The notes under the pieces: model-generated
What the model saw: the letters and a program-made list of their open reading frames with translations, nothing else
Databases searched by the model: none
Told to the model about the DNA's origin: nothing
DNA from: Parathalassolituus penaei
GTDB lineage: Bacteria; Pseudomonadota; Gammaproteobacteria; Pseudomonadales; Oceanobacteraceae
Assembly: GCF_026626885.1 (NCBI RefSeq)
Contig: NZ_JAPNOA010000059.1
Location: 62,327 to 126,326 of the forward strand
Length of the DNA: 64,000 nt
Direction of reading: 5' to 3'
Shown: in pieces, positions 34,826 through 43,257 of the stretch
Numbering within the stretch: position 1 is the stretch's first letter
Layout of the letters: every line of letters begins with the position of its first letter
Made by a program: the position numbers and the translations under genes

Positions 34826-35693
34826 TGATGATGTAGTCCGCCAGCCAGGCCAGTGCCGAGGTATCACCCGGCACTTCCTCCAGTGCCGCCTGAGCTTGTG
34901 CACACAACTCCGCCGCTTTCTGACGAGCACCCTCCAGCCCTAACAAAGCCGGATAGGTTGGCTTGTTGAGCGCAATGTCCGCGCCCTGGGTTTTCCCCAG
35001 CACTTCGGTTGAGCTCTCAATGTCGAGAATGTCGTCCTGAACCTGGAACGCCAGACCAATGGCATCGGCGTAACGTACCAGTGCCTGTTCCAGTTCCGGA
35101 GCCAGAGGATAAGACACCGCCGTAGCCCCCATCAGCACCGCACAACGAATCAATGCACCGGTCTTGTGACGATGCATACGCTCCAGCTGTTCCAGTGTCA
35201 TGCTTTTGCCAACGTTGGCCAGATCAATCGCCTGCCCTGCCACCATGCCGGCAGCACCGGAAGCACGCGCCAACAACAGACTTAACGCCAACGCCTGTGA
35301 GGGCTGATACACCGGCGCCGCCGCCAGCACTTCAAACGCTGCCGTCAGCAGGCCATCACCCGCCAGAATCGCGGTGGCTTCGTCATAGGCAATGTGGGTA
35401 GTGGGTTTGCCACGGCGCAGATCGTCGTCGTCCATGGCGGGCAGGTCATCGTGCACCAGGCTGTAGCTGTGGATCATTTCCAGCGCCACGGCAGCGGCAT
35501 CTACCTGCTCGAATGAGCCACCCAGTGCTTCTGCGCTGACATAGGCCAGAAACGGACGCAGACGTTTGCCACCGTTCATAAGTCCGTATTCCATGGCACT
35601 CAGCAAACGTTCGTCGCGGCCATCAAGGGTGTGCAAATGCGCCACCAGCTGCTGATTGATACGCTCCTGCAGACTTGCCAGCTTCTGTTTCAT
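34812..35693 (-). CDS. ispA: Farnesyl/geranyl diphosphate synthase
   Basis: The 293-residue all-helical prenyltransferase has both aspartate-rich motifs: SLVHDDLPAMDDDDLRRGKPT (FARM) and FQVQDDILDIE (SARM), and the GGKRLRP opening. It condenses IPP with DMAPP and GPP to make farnesyl diphosphate for ubiquinone and cell-wall carriers. It overlaps xseB by 4 bp. In many relatives dxs follows; here the next gene is the convergent aminopeptidase, so the usual xseB-ispA-dxs operon ends early. Confidence 0.94.
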   Translation of the reverse strand: MKQKLASLQERINQQLVAHLHTLDGRDERLLSAMEYGLMNGGKRLRPFLAYVSAEALGGSFEQVDAAAVALEMIHSYSLVHDDLPAMDDDDLRRGKPTTHIAYDEATAILAGDGLLTAAFEVLAAAPVYQPSQALALSLLLARASGAAGMVAGQAIDLANVGKSMTLEQLERMHRHKTGALIRCAVLMGATAVSYPLAPELEQALVRYADAIGLAFQVQDDILDIESSTEVLGKTQGADIALNKPTYPALLGLEGARQKAAELCAQAQAALEEVPGDTSALAWLADYIITRDH

Positions 35694-35938
35694 CCGCGCG
35701 CTCCATCCGCATTAAACGGACGGGCCTCGGAACCACCCTGTGCAGTTTCAATCAGCACCTGGACCCGCTGTTCAGCACTGCTGAGCGCTTGCTGGCAGGC
35801 GTTGGTCAGGCGAATACCCTGTTCAAACGTCTGTAAGGATTCTTCCAGCGTCAGGTCACCACGTTCCATACGGGACACCAGCTGTTCCAGGTCTGCCATG
35901 GCCTGTTCAAAATCAAAAGCCGAATTCGAATCTGTCAT
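35690..35938 (-). CDS. xseB: Exonuclease VII small subunit
   Basis: The 82-residue coiled protein has the XseB pattern: FEQAMADLEQLVSRMERGDL, then TLEESLQTFEQGIRLTNACQ and ALSSAEQRVQVL. It binds XseA to form exonuclease VII, which degrades single-stranded DNA from both ends in repair. It is the first gene of the xseB-ispA pair and overlaps ispA by 4 bp. A divergent promoter region (about 117 bp) separates it from the stator genes. Confidence 0.93.
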   Translation of the reverse strand: MTDSNSAFDFEQAMADLEQLVSRMERGDLTLEESLQTFEQGIRLTNACQQALSSAEQRVQVLIETAQGGSEARPFNADGARG

Positions 35939-36076
35939 TTTCGGGGGTTCCTGCTAATCAGGCCGCCACAGTAGCGTCTTGACCCGGCAGCGACAAGAGC
36001 TGGCGACGCAACAGGAAGATTCAGCGCAAGCGTCTACACTCTTCAACATAGGTCTATGGATATAGAGGTTGGAGCA

Positions 36077-36835
36077 GTGGATCTCGCGACGCTGGTTGGT
36101 TTGATCGGATGTTTTGCCATGGTGATCATGGCGATGATGCTGGGTGGCAGCCTCAGCATGTTCGTCGACATCCCATCGGTGCTGATCGTAATTCTTGGCG
36201 GTTTGTTTGTAGTAATGATGAAGTTCGAGCTGGGCCAGTTCCTGGGATTAACCAAGGTGGCAGGCAAGGCTTTCTCCTTCAAGCTGATCAAACCGGAAGC
36301 CATTATTGTGGAAGTAGTTGAACTTGCGGGCCTGGCTCGCAAGGGTGGTCTGCTGTCTCTGGAAGGCAAGGAAGTCAGTGACCCATTCCTGGGCAAGGGC
36401 ATCCAGCTGCTGGTCGACGGCCATGATCCGGATGTCGTGCGTACCATTCTTGGCAAAGAAGCCAAGCTGGCGTCTGACCGGCACGGCATTGGTATTGCCA
36501 TCTACAAGTGTATCGGCGACGTAGGTCCGGCGATGGGCATGATCGGTACACTGGTAGGTCTGGTAGCCATGCTGGCCAACATGAGCGACCCGAAAACCAT
36601 CGGTCCGGCAATGGCGGTAGCCCTGCTCACCACCCTTTACGGTGCCATGCTGGCCAACATGCTGGCGCTGCCAATCGCCGACAAGCTGATTCTGCGCAAG
36701 GACGAGGAAGATCGTCTCAAGGCCATGATCATCGACGCTCTGTTGGCCATTCAGGCCGGACAAAACCCGCGCGTTATCGAATCCATGCTGCAGGCCTATA
36801 TTGCCGAAGGCAAACGCACGTCGTCAGGAGACTGA
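36077..36835 (+). CDS. pomA: Flagellar stator protein PomA (Na+-type)
   Basis: I place the start at a GTG (36077) that matches the family opening (VDLATLVGLIGCFAMVIMAM) and follows AGAGG eight bases before. An ATG at 36056 would add seven residues. The 252-residue protein has four membrane segments and the MotA/PomA cytosolic loop, ending in the conserved IVGPAMGMIGTLVGLV and AVALLTTLYGAMLANMLALP-type segments. PomA with PomB forms the ion-driven stator of the flagellar motor. The close similarity to marine PomA indicates a sodium motive force. It is followed 3 bp later by pomB. Confidence 0.92.
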   Translation: MDLATLVGLIGCFAMVIMAMMLGGSLSMFVDIPSVLIVILGGLFVVMMKFELGQFLGLTKVAGKAFSFKLIKPEAIIVEVVELAGLARKGGLLSLEGKEVSDPFLGKGIQLLVDGHDPDVVRTILGKEAKLASDRHGIGIAIYKCIGDVGPAMGMIGTLVGLVAMLANMSDPKTIGPAMAVALLTTLYGAMLANMLALPIADKLILRKDEEDRLKAMIIDALLAIQAGQNPRVIESMLQAYIAEGKRTSSGD

Positions 36836-36838
36836 GCC

Positions 36839-37870
36839 ATGGCCGCCGAAGAAGAACAGGAGTGTCCTCCCTGTCCGGCCGGCTTGCCGGCCTACATGGG
36901 TACCTTCGCCGACCTGATGTCGCTGCTGATGTGTTTTTTCGTATTGCTGCTGTCATTCTCGGAAATGGACGCCCTCAAGTTCAAACGCCTCGCCGGGGAA
37001 CTGCGCGAGGCATTTGGGGTGCAAACCAGTATCAACGCCGATGACCCACCAAAGGGCACCAGTATTATTGCGCGCAGCTTCAGCCCTGCCATTCCGGAGC
37101 CAACCCCGATAAACGAGGTACGCCAGAAAACCAGTGACATTACCAAAAGCTCGCTGGAGGTTATGTGTCAGGACGAAGTGATCCAGCAGGAAGAAAAACA
37201 AAGCAATCAGGGCGAACAAAGCCGCTCGGTAGCGGAGCCTCAGCCACAAGCCGAGAATACCGAAACCAACACCCAGAGTGAAAGTAACCCCAACAAGGCG
37301 ACCGAACCGCAGGCCGAAGACCATACCGCCATGCAGGTATCACAGCTATTGCAGGATGAAATCGCCCAGGGCCAGATCGAAGTCGAAACCGTGGGTATGA
37401 AAATCATCATTCGTATCCAGCAAAAAGGCGTGTTTGCGTCCGGTTCCGACTATATCGAGGATCGTTTCCTGCCCGTGATCGACAAGATTCGCGAGGTGCT
37501 GGTCAACATTCCCGGACGAATTTCGGTGGAAGGCCATACTGATGATATTCCGGTATCGAGTGGACGTTTCCGCTCTAACTGGGCCTTGTCGAGTGCCCGT
37601 GCCGTATCGTTTGCCGAAGAGCTGTTTGTCGCCCCGGAACTGGACGAAAAACGCTTTCAGGTGGTCGGTCATGGCTCCGTACAACCGCTGGTGCCGAATA
37701 CTGATGCAGAATCACGGGCACGCAACCGTCGGGTCGAGATTGTAATTATCCGTTCCCGCGAAGGTGACAATGACAATCAGCCGGAAATTGAAACCGATCA
37801 GAACAAGATCAACAACGCCGTCAATTCGCGCCCGGAAGACTTTGAACTGCGTCCAAACGAAATTTTCTAG
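36839..37870 (+). CDS. pomB: Flagellar stator protein PomB with long polar linker
   Basis: The 343-residue protein has one membrane segment near residues 20-42 with the ion-binding aspartate in MGTFADLMSLLMCFFVLLL. A Gln/Glu/Asn-rich linker (about 103-165) follows, much longer than in E. coli MotB. The C-terminal OmpA-like peptidoglycan-binding domain has ISVEGHTDDIPVSSGRFRSN and ESRARNRRVEIVI. The protein anchors PomA to peptidoglycan and carries the ion path. The long linker is a visible oddity that may tune stator activation. It is directly followed by a PilZ gene. Confidence 0.93.
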   Translation: MAAEEEQECPPCPAGLPAYMGTFADLMSLLMCFFVLLLSFSEMDALKFKRLAGELREAFGVQTSINADDPPKGTSIIARSFSPAIPEPTPINEVRQKTSDITKSSLEVMCQDEVIQQEEKQSNQGEQSRSVAEPQPQAENTETNTQSESNPNKATEPQAEDHTAMQVSQLLQDEIAQGQIEVETVGMKIIIRIQQKGVFASGSDYIEDRFLPVIDKIREVLVNIPGRISVEGHTDDIPVSSGRFRSNWALSSARAVSFAEELFVAPELDEKRFQVVGHGSVQPLVPNTDAESRARNRRVEIVIIRSREGDNDNQPEIETDQNKINNAVNSRPEDFELRPNEIF

Positions 37871-37909
37871 TCATAACGCCGGTTGTACCGGCGTGCCAGG
37901 AGCCTTGGG

Positions 37910-38482
37910 ATGACCACCGGATTTGTCGAACGTCGCCGCTATTTCCGCCTTGATGATCAGCTGCTGCTGGCATTTATGCCGATTGAAGCATCCAAGGCGG
38001 AGGTCAAACCCCTGACCCGCGACGAAGCCATGGAGCGCATGGAAATCGAGATCGACAGCCTGCTCTCCCAGCTGCGCTCGAGGGAACCCGCCACGGCACG
38101 TCTGCTGGAATTACTGAACCAGAAGATCAACCAGTTCAGCAGTCACCAGCGCCTTGATCTCAAGGACATGCCCGAACAGGTGCTGACCCATGTGAATCTC
38201 AGTGCCTGTGGTATCCGTTTTCTCACCCACAATAATCTCGCCGACCAGACCCACCTGCGTCTGCACATCACCCTGCTGCCATCCAACACCCCTTTGTGCC
38301 TGATCGCCCGTATTGTGGCGGTCGAGCATAATCCGCTGTCGGCCGAAAACCCGGACACCGAACCCTGGCTAATACGCGCTACGTTTGAGCCGATTCTCGA
38401 AAGTGACGAAGAACAGCTGATTCACCACATGTTACGCCTGCAAAGTCGGCAACTGGCGGCACGTCTGCACGAACAGGACTGA
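37910..38482 (+). CDS. PilZ-domain c-di-GMP receptor protein
   Basis: From the ATG at 37910 (CAGGAG eight bases upstream) the product is 190 residues. The PilZ c-di-GMP signature is complete: the RxxxR motif in ERRRYFRL (Arg9-Arg13) and the NLSACG motif (96-101). A helical insert separates the two halves (about 35-85). It is the third gene after pomA-pomB, 39 bp downstream, and probably in the same transcript, as with other motility-linked PilZ proteins that brake or modify flagellar motors. It has no catalytic domain. Confidence 0.87.
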   Translation: MTTGFVERRRYFRLDDQLLLAFMPIEASKAEVKPLTRDEAMERMEIEIDSLLSQLRSREPATARLLELLNQKINQFSSHQRLDLKDMPEQVLTHVNLSACGIRFLTHNNLADQTHLRLHITLLPSNTPLCLIARIVAVEHNPLSAENPDTEPWLIRATFEPILESDEEQLIHHMLRLQSRQLAARLHEQD

Positions 38483-38542
38483 CCTGCCGGGGAACGCCAA
38501 ACTTGGTATCATCGCTACCCCGAAAATTGTCCGGATACCCGC

Positions 38543-39271
38543 ATGCCTACCCGTATCTACACTTCCGAAGCTCTGGTCAGTGGCCAGCAGATCAGCCTCG
38601 ATGAACAGGCTTTCCAGCATCTGGTGCGCGTTCTGCGTATGACCGATGGTGACTGTCTGGTGTTATTTAACGGGGATGGCCGTGCTCTTGAAGGCACCTT
38701 GTGTGAAGTGGGCAAAAAACAGGCGTCGGTATTGCTGGGCAACTGTATCGCCGAAGATGCACCAACCCCTGTAGCGCTGCATCTGGGTCAGGTGATTTCC
38801 AAAGGCGATCGCATGGACTTCACCATCCAGAAAGCCACCGAGCTGGGGGTGACCAGTATTACCCCGCTCTGGAGCGAACGTTGTGATGTGCGCCTGAAAG
38901 GCGAACGTATGGACAAGAAACTCGAACACTGGCGCAAGGTGGCGATTTCGGCCTGTGAACAGAGTGGCCGTAATCGTATTCCGGAGATTCTGGAGCCGAT
39001 GGCCATGACCGACTGGGCTCCGACCGTGGACACTGACCAACGGCTGATCCTGCATCCACACAACCAGCAACCGCTGGATACCAGCGCCCAGCCAGGCAGT
39101 GTCACCCTGCTGGTTGGTCCGGAAGGTGGATTCAGTGAAATCGAAGTGGAACAGGCCCAACGCAGTGGTTTTACCGGCCTGCTGTTAGGCCCGCGTATCC
39201 TGCGTACCGAAACCGCGGCACTGGCAGCACTCAGTGTGCTGCAATACCTGTGGGGCGACTTTCGCGCCTGA
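38543..39271 (+). CDS. rsmE: 16S rRNA m3U1498 methyltransferase
   Basis: The 242-residue protein has the RsmE plan: an N-terminal PUA-like domain starting MPTRIYTSEAL, followed by a SPOUT knot with LILHPHNQQPL, LLVGPEGGFSEIEVEQA and LLGPRILRTETAALAALSVL. The GPEGGFS and GPRILRTETA segments bind SAM through the trefoil knot. It methylates U1498 in the ribosomal decoding centre. It follows the PilZ gene by 60 bp and converges on a glutamine amidotransferase gene at a hairpin. Confidence 0.95.
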   Translation: MPTRIYTSEALVSGQQISLDEQAFQHLVRVLRMTDGDCLVLFNGDGRALEGTLCEVGKKQASVLLGNCIAEDAPTPVALHLGQVISKGDRMDFTIQKATELGVTSITPLWSERCDVRLKGERMDKKLEHWRKVAISACEQSGRNRIPEILEPMAMTDWAPTVDTDQRLILHPHNQQPLDTSAQPGSVTLLVGPEGGFSEIEVEQAQRSGFTGLLLGPRILRTETAALAALSVLQYLWGDFRA

Positions 39272-39292
39272 GGTTACCTTCTGAAAACAGGA

Positions 39293-39314
39293 GAAAGTGC
39301 CGTCAGGCACTTTC
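39293..39314. terminator. Hairpin at the rsmE/amidotransferase junction
   Basis: Arms GAAAGTGCC and GGCACTTTC around GTCA lie 22 bp past the rsmE stop and overlap the last codons of the convergent gene. It probably serves rsmE. Confidence 0.6.
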
Positions 39315-40019
39315 ACACAGGGTTTTTACCAGCCAGGCACCGACCTGTTGAGAATCCGTGCGGGCCGCTTCTGCTTCCAGACTTTGCAAGCCCATTGACG
39401 CCGCCGGTTCCGGTACCGCTTCACCACGACGCAGCTTCAGCAGATCGCTTTCAAACGCCATGCTGAACTCCGGATGGGCCTGCAAGCTCACCATGTTCGG
39501 CGCATAACGCAGCACCGCATACTGGCAAAACGGCGAGCTGGCCAATACTTCGGCCCCCGGAGGCAATGTCACTACCTGATCCTGATGCACAGCATTCAGG
39601 TGTAACGAACTCACTCCCAGCTCATCACGGGCGGTGGCGGTGAGATCATATTCATGAATACCGACACCCCAGCCACCGGCGTATTTTTCGACCTTGCCGC
39701 CCAACGCTTCAGCCATCAACTGGTGACCAAAACAGATGCCTGCCAATGGCTGGCCGGCGGCATGAATTTCCCGCACAAGTTGTTTGAGTGGTGGAATCCA
39801 GGGTAAATCATCATAAGCACTGTATTTGGAGCCGGTGATCAGCCAGGCATCACATTCCAGATGGTCCTCCGGCAATTCGCCTTCAAACACCTGATACACG
39901 CGGTATTCCACATTCGCACCCGATACCAGCAACAGGTTCCGGCACATGTCGGCATAAGAGCCATACTGATCCAGCAGAGCATCCGGAGTAATTCCGGGGG
40001 CAAGAATTCCGATTTTCAT
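39303..40019 (-). CDS. Class I glutamine amidotransferase
   Basis: From the ATG at 40019 (AGGAG site) the protein is 238 residues starting MKIGILAPGITPDALLDQYG. It has the catalytic cysteine in GICFGHQLMAEALGGKVEK and the His/Glu pair near LQAHPEFSM, the GATase class I triad without a fused synthase domain. Such stand-alone proteins act on glutamine or gamma-glutamyl compounds; next to the polyamine block a gamma-glutamyl-polyamine role (PuuD-like) is a reasonable guess but not proven. A longer frame reaching 40112 lacks a start site. Confidence 0.8.
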   Translation of the reverse strand: MKIGILAPGITPDALLDQYGSYADMCRNLLLVSGANVEYRVYQVFEGELPEDHLECDAWLITGSKYSAYDDLPWIPPLKQLVREIHAAGQPLAGICFGHQLMAEALGGKVEKYAGGWGVGIHEYDLTATARDELGVSSLHLNAVHQDQVVTLPPGAEVLASSPFCQYAVLRYAPNMVSLQAHPEFSMAFESDLLKLRRGEAVPEPAASMGLQSLEAEAARTDSQQVGAWLVKTLCESA

Positions 40020-40151
40020 ACTGCATCTCCTGATACAACCGGTTTCCAGACTAGCAGCAGGTGGGGGCAAAACAAAAGCACCCGACAGCCATGAAACGCC
40101 AGTGGTATGCAAAAGACTGTTTATTCAGGGAAAACAGAATGGCAGAAACAC

Positions 40152-40175
40152 AACAGGCACCCGCAGGTGCCTGTT
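40152..40175 (-). terminator. Terminator of the pot operon
   Basis: Arms AACAGGCACC and GGTGCCTGTT around a 4-nt loop lie about 40 bp past the potI stop on the minus strand. Confidence 0.7.
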
Positions 40176-40213
40176 TGTAGTCGTTATAACCAGAGAAAGG
40201 GTCAGGAACAGGA

Positions 40214-41017
40214 TCAGACCTGCTTTTCCTTACGACGCATCTGCAGCATGGCCACGGTGACACCAATCGCCACAATCAGGATCATCAGGGTCGCCAGCGC
40301 GTTCACTTCCGGAGTAACCCCCAGACGCACCTTGGAAAAAATCACCATCGGCAGTGTGCTGTCACCCGGACCGGACACAAACGAGGCAATCACCAGATCG
40401 TCGAGCGAGAGGGTAAACGCCAGCAGCCAGCCGGAAATCACCGCCGGGGCAATCAATGGCAGGGTCACCAGGAAAAACAGCGTGGAAGGCTTGGCGCCAA
40501 GATCCATCGCCGCTTCTTCCAGCGACTCATCGAGGTCAGACAGACGCGCCTGCACAATCACCGCCACATAAGCCATACAGAAGGTGGCATGGGCAATAAT
40601 AATGGTCAGTGTGCCACGTCCGGCGGGCCAGCCGAACAGGCTCTCCATCGCTACAAACAGCAACAGCAGCGACAGACCGGTAATCACGTCTGGCATCACC
40701 AGCGGTGCCGACACCATACCGGACAGCAGCATCTTGCCTTTGAAACGGCCCATCCGGGTCAGGGCAAAGGCGGCCAAAACACCCAGTACCACCGCCAGCC
40801 AGGCGCTGACAAACGCAATTTTCAGACTCAGCCAGACGGCACTCATGATCTGTTCGTTGTTGAACAGCTCACCGTACCATTTCAGCGACCAACCACCCCA
40901 CACCGTTACCAGCTTGGATTTGTTGAAGCTGAAAATCACCAGCGAAATGATCGGGATATACAGGAACAGAAAGCCCAGAAACGCCGATGTATTCAGAAAC
41001 CACGAACGCTTTTGCAT
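40214..41017 (-). CDS. potI: Polyamine ABC transporter permease PotI
   Basis: The 267-residue membrane protein has six membrane segments and the ABC EAA loop with EEAAMDLGAKPSTLFFLVTLPLIAPA near residue 175, matching PotI/PotC-type polyamine permeases. With PotH it forms the channel through which PotG drives putrescine import. It lies 3 bp downstream of potH in the same direction. A shared terminator follows. The C-terminal tail is short and basic (MRRKEKQV), as in this subfamily. Confidence 0.92.
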   Translation of the reverse strand: MQKRSWFLNTSAFLGFLFLYIPIISLVIFSFNKSKLVTVWGGWSLKWYGELFNNEQIMSAVWLSLKIAFVSAWLAVVLGVLAAFALTRMGRFKGKMLLSGMVSAPLVMPDVITGLSLLLLFVAMESLFGWPAGRGTLTIIIAHATFCMAYVAVIVQARLSDLDESLEEAAMDLGAKPSTLFFLVTLPLIAPAVISGWLLAFTLSLDDLVIASFVSGPGDSTLPMVIFSKVRLGVTPEVNALATLMILIVAIGVTVAMLQMRRKEKQV

Positions 41018-41020
41018 GGC

Positions 41021-41950
41021 TCAGTCCTCCAGCCGGTCGCTGCGATTACGCAGGAACATGATTGGCAACACCAGGAACAGCAGCATCACAATCGCTACCG
41101 CCGATGCCATCGGCCAGTCACGGTTAAGGGTGAACTCATCCCACAACACACGACCAATCATCAGGGTGTCAGAACCACCCAGCAGCGCCGGAATCACGTA
41201 CTCGCCCACCGCCGGAATAAACACCAGCATACAACCGGCGATAATACCCGGCATGGCCAGCGGCACCGTAATCAGGAAAAAGCTCTGCCAGGGCTTGGCA
41301 CCCAGATCCGACGCCGCTTCCAGCAAGGTCATGTCCATTTTTTCGAGCGTTGAATACAACGGCAGGATCATAAACGGCAGATAGGTGTACACGATGCCCA
41401 CAAACACGGCGAAGTCGGTCTGCAGCAGCTGGATCGGCGCATCAATAAACCCGAACAGCATCAGCAGATCGTTCACCGGGCCGTTCTGTTTCAACAGCGC
41501 CATCCACGAATACACCCGCAGCAGGAACGAGGTCCAGAACGGCAGGATCACCAGCGCCAGCAGCAGGGTGCGGGTTGAAGCACGCGCCCGTGCGATGACA
41601 TACGCCATCGGGAATCCCACCAGCAAGGCCAGAATGGTGGAGATACCGGCAATCCGGATCGAACTCAGATAAGCGTCGATATACAGGCTGTCTTCCAGCA
41701 GATACAGGAAGTTGCCGAGATTCAGCTGCAGGGTCAGATAGGCTTCGTCCGCATCCCACTCCAGCAACGAGGTATAAGGTGGAATCGCAATGGCGGTTTC
41801 AGCAAAGGAAATCTTCAGCACCACCAGGAACGGCACCAGGAAAAACAGGATCAGCCACCCTAGCGGGATACCCCGCACCAGATGGCGCCCCGGATTCAGC
41901 TTGCTCAACAGGCGACGCACTGGGCCACCTGCAGATACAGGAACAGTCAT
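41021..41950 (-). CDS. potH: Polyamine ABC transporter permease PotH
   Basis: From the ATG at 41950 (GAGGA nine bases upstream) the protein is 309 residues with six membrane segments and an N-terminal cytosolic extension typical of PotH. The EAA loop LEAASDLGAKPWQSFFLITVPLAMPG is near residue 220. It pairs with PotI to import putrescine. It sits 11 bp downstream of potG and 3 bp upstream of potI. A longer frame from 41998 runs into the potG gene and is not used. Confidence 0.92.
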   Translation of the reverse strand: MTVPVSAGGPVRRLLSKLNPGRHLVRGIPLGWLILFFLVPFLVVLKISFAETAIAIPPYTSLLEWDADEAYLTLQLNLGNFLYLLEDSLYIDAYLSSIRIAGISTILALLVGFPMAYVIARARASTRTLLLALVILPFWTSFLLRVYSWMALLKQNGPVNDLLMLFGFIDAPIQLLQTDFAVFVGIVYTYLPFMILPLYSTLEKMDMTLLEAASDLGAKPWQSFFLITVPLAMPGIIAGCMLVFIPAVGEYVIPALLGGSDTLMIGRVLWDEFTLNRDWPMASAVAIVMLLFLVLPIMFLRNRSDRLED

Positions 41951-41961
41951 GGGCGAAGTCC

Positions 41962-43107
41962 TCAGGCGGTCAGGATCACAGCGGTGGTTACACCCCAATA
42001 GAGGTACACGCGATCGTTCCAGGTAAAACGGGCGCCCATATCACGCTCGATGTTAGGCTGGGTCACACGAAGTTCCTTGCCACTGTCGAGACGCACACGG
42101 AAGACCGACAGACCACCCATGTAAGCGATGTCAGCAATAATACCGCTGCAGACGTTTTCGCTCTGGGCTGGCGGCTCTGCACTGATCATGATTTTTTCCG
42201 GACGCAGGGCGATGTGCACTTCCTGATCCGGCGCGCAGTTGATGCCGTGCGCCACATACATACTGCCACCGATATCCGGGCAGGCTACCCGCACGTGAGC
42301 CGGTTCATCCTCAACGATGGTGCCTTCGAGCATGTTCACCGAACCGATGAACTGCGCCACAAAGCGGCTGTTCGGATATTCGTAGATTTCGTGTGGCTCA
42401 CCGATCTGGACGATTTCGCCGTGGTTCATCACACCGATACGGGTCGCCAGAGTCATAGCTTCTTCCTGATCGTGGGTCACCACAATAAAGGTCACACCCA
42501 GCTCTTCCTGGATGTTGATCAGTTCAAACTGGGTTTCTTCGCGCAGTTTTTTATCCAGAGCACCCAGCGGTTCATCCAGCAACAGCAGTTTTGGACGTTT
42601 TACCAGGGCTCGTGCCAACGCCACCCGCTGACGCTGGCCGCCAGACAGTTGGGACGGTTTGCGTTTGCCCAGATGACCGAGCTGCACCATGTCGAGCATT
42701 TGCGCAACACGGGCACGCACTTCGGCATCCGGCACACCTTCACGACGCAGACCAAAGGCCACGTTGTTTTCAACGGTCAGGTGCGGAAACAGGGCGTAGG
42801 ACTGGAACATCATATTGACCGGACGTTCCCATGGCGGCACACCCGACATATCCACGCCATCGATCAGAATACGACCACTGGTCACACCTTCGAAGCCAGC
42901 GAGCATACGCAGCAGGGTACTTTTGCCGGAGCCAGAACCACCCAGCAAACAAAACAGTTCGCCCCGGTAAATATCCAGGGAAATTCGATTGACCGCCGTA
43001 AAGTCACCAAACTGCTTGGTTACAGCTTCAAATTGCACGAAAGGTTTCGCATCTGCCTGTTTCCAGATGGGCAGGTCTGGAGTAGATGCTGGTTTGCTAG
43101 CGCTCAT
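41962..43107 (-). CDS. potG: Polyamine ABC transporter ATPase PotG
   Basis: The 381-residue ATPase has the Walker A motif GGSGSGKSTLLRMLAGFE, the signature LSGGQRQRVALARALV and Walker B LLLLDEPLGALD, followed by the C-terminal TOBE regulatory domain (about 290-375) typical of the PotA/PotG group. It energises uptake through PotHI. The gene is separated from potF by a strong hairpin, so it is probably read at a lower level than the binding protein. Downstream potH starts 11 bp away. Confidence 0.94.
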   Translation of the reverse strand: MSASKPASTPDLPIWKQADAKPFVQFEAVTKQFGDFTAVNRISLDIYRGELFCLLGGSGSGKSTLLRMLAGFEGVTSGRILIDGVDMSGVPPWERPVNMMFQSYALFPHLTVENNVAFGLRREGVPDAEVRARVAQMLDMVQLGHLGKRKPSQLSGGQRQRVALARALVKRPKLLLLDEPLGALDKKLREETQFELINIQEELGVTFIVVTHDQEEAMTLATRIGVMNHGEIVQIGEPHEIYEYPNSRFVAQFIGSVNMLEGTIVEDEPAHVRVACPDIGGSMYVAHGINCAPDQEVHIALRPEKIMISAEPPAQSENVCSGIIADIAYMGGLSVFRVRLDSGKELRVTQPNIERDMGARFTWNDRVYLYWGVTTAVILTA

Positions 43108-43136
43108 GTCGGGAACCCGGATCAGAAATAGATAAA

Positions 43137-43166
43137 ATTTCGGGGGAACCCATGTTCCCCCGAAAT
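43137..43166 (-). terminator. Attenuating hairpin between potF and potG
   Basis: A perfect 13-bp inverted repeat (ATTTCGGGGGAAC / GTTCCCCCGAAAT) around a 4-nt loop sits between the binding-protein gene and the ATPase-permease genes. Such hairpins let the solute-binding protein be made in excess of the membrane complex, by partial termination or 3'-end protection. Confidence 0.75.
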
Positions 43167-43257
43167 CGTTCTCGGCAACCTGATTGAATACGACCCGGAA
43201 TTATCACGGGGCACATCCATGGCGGCCGCTATTCAACCCTGAACAGGAAATCCTGAA

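Noticed and set aside
41779-43131. A 450-codon plus-strand frame opposite potG and part of potH
   Set aside because: Shadow frame. PotG motifs are unambiguous on the minus strand.
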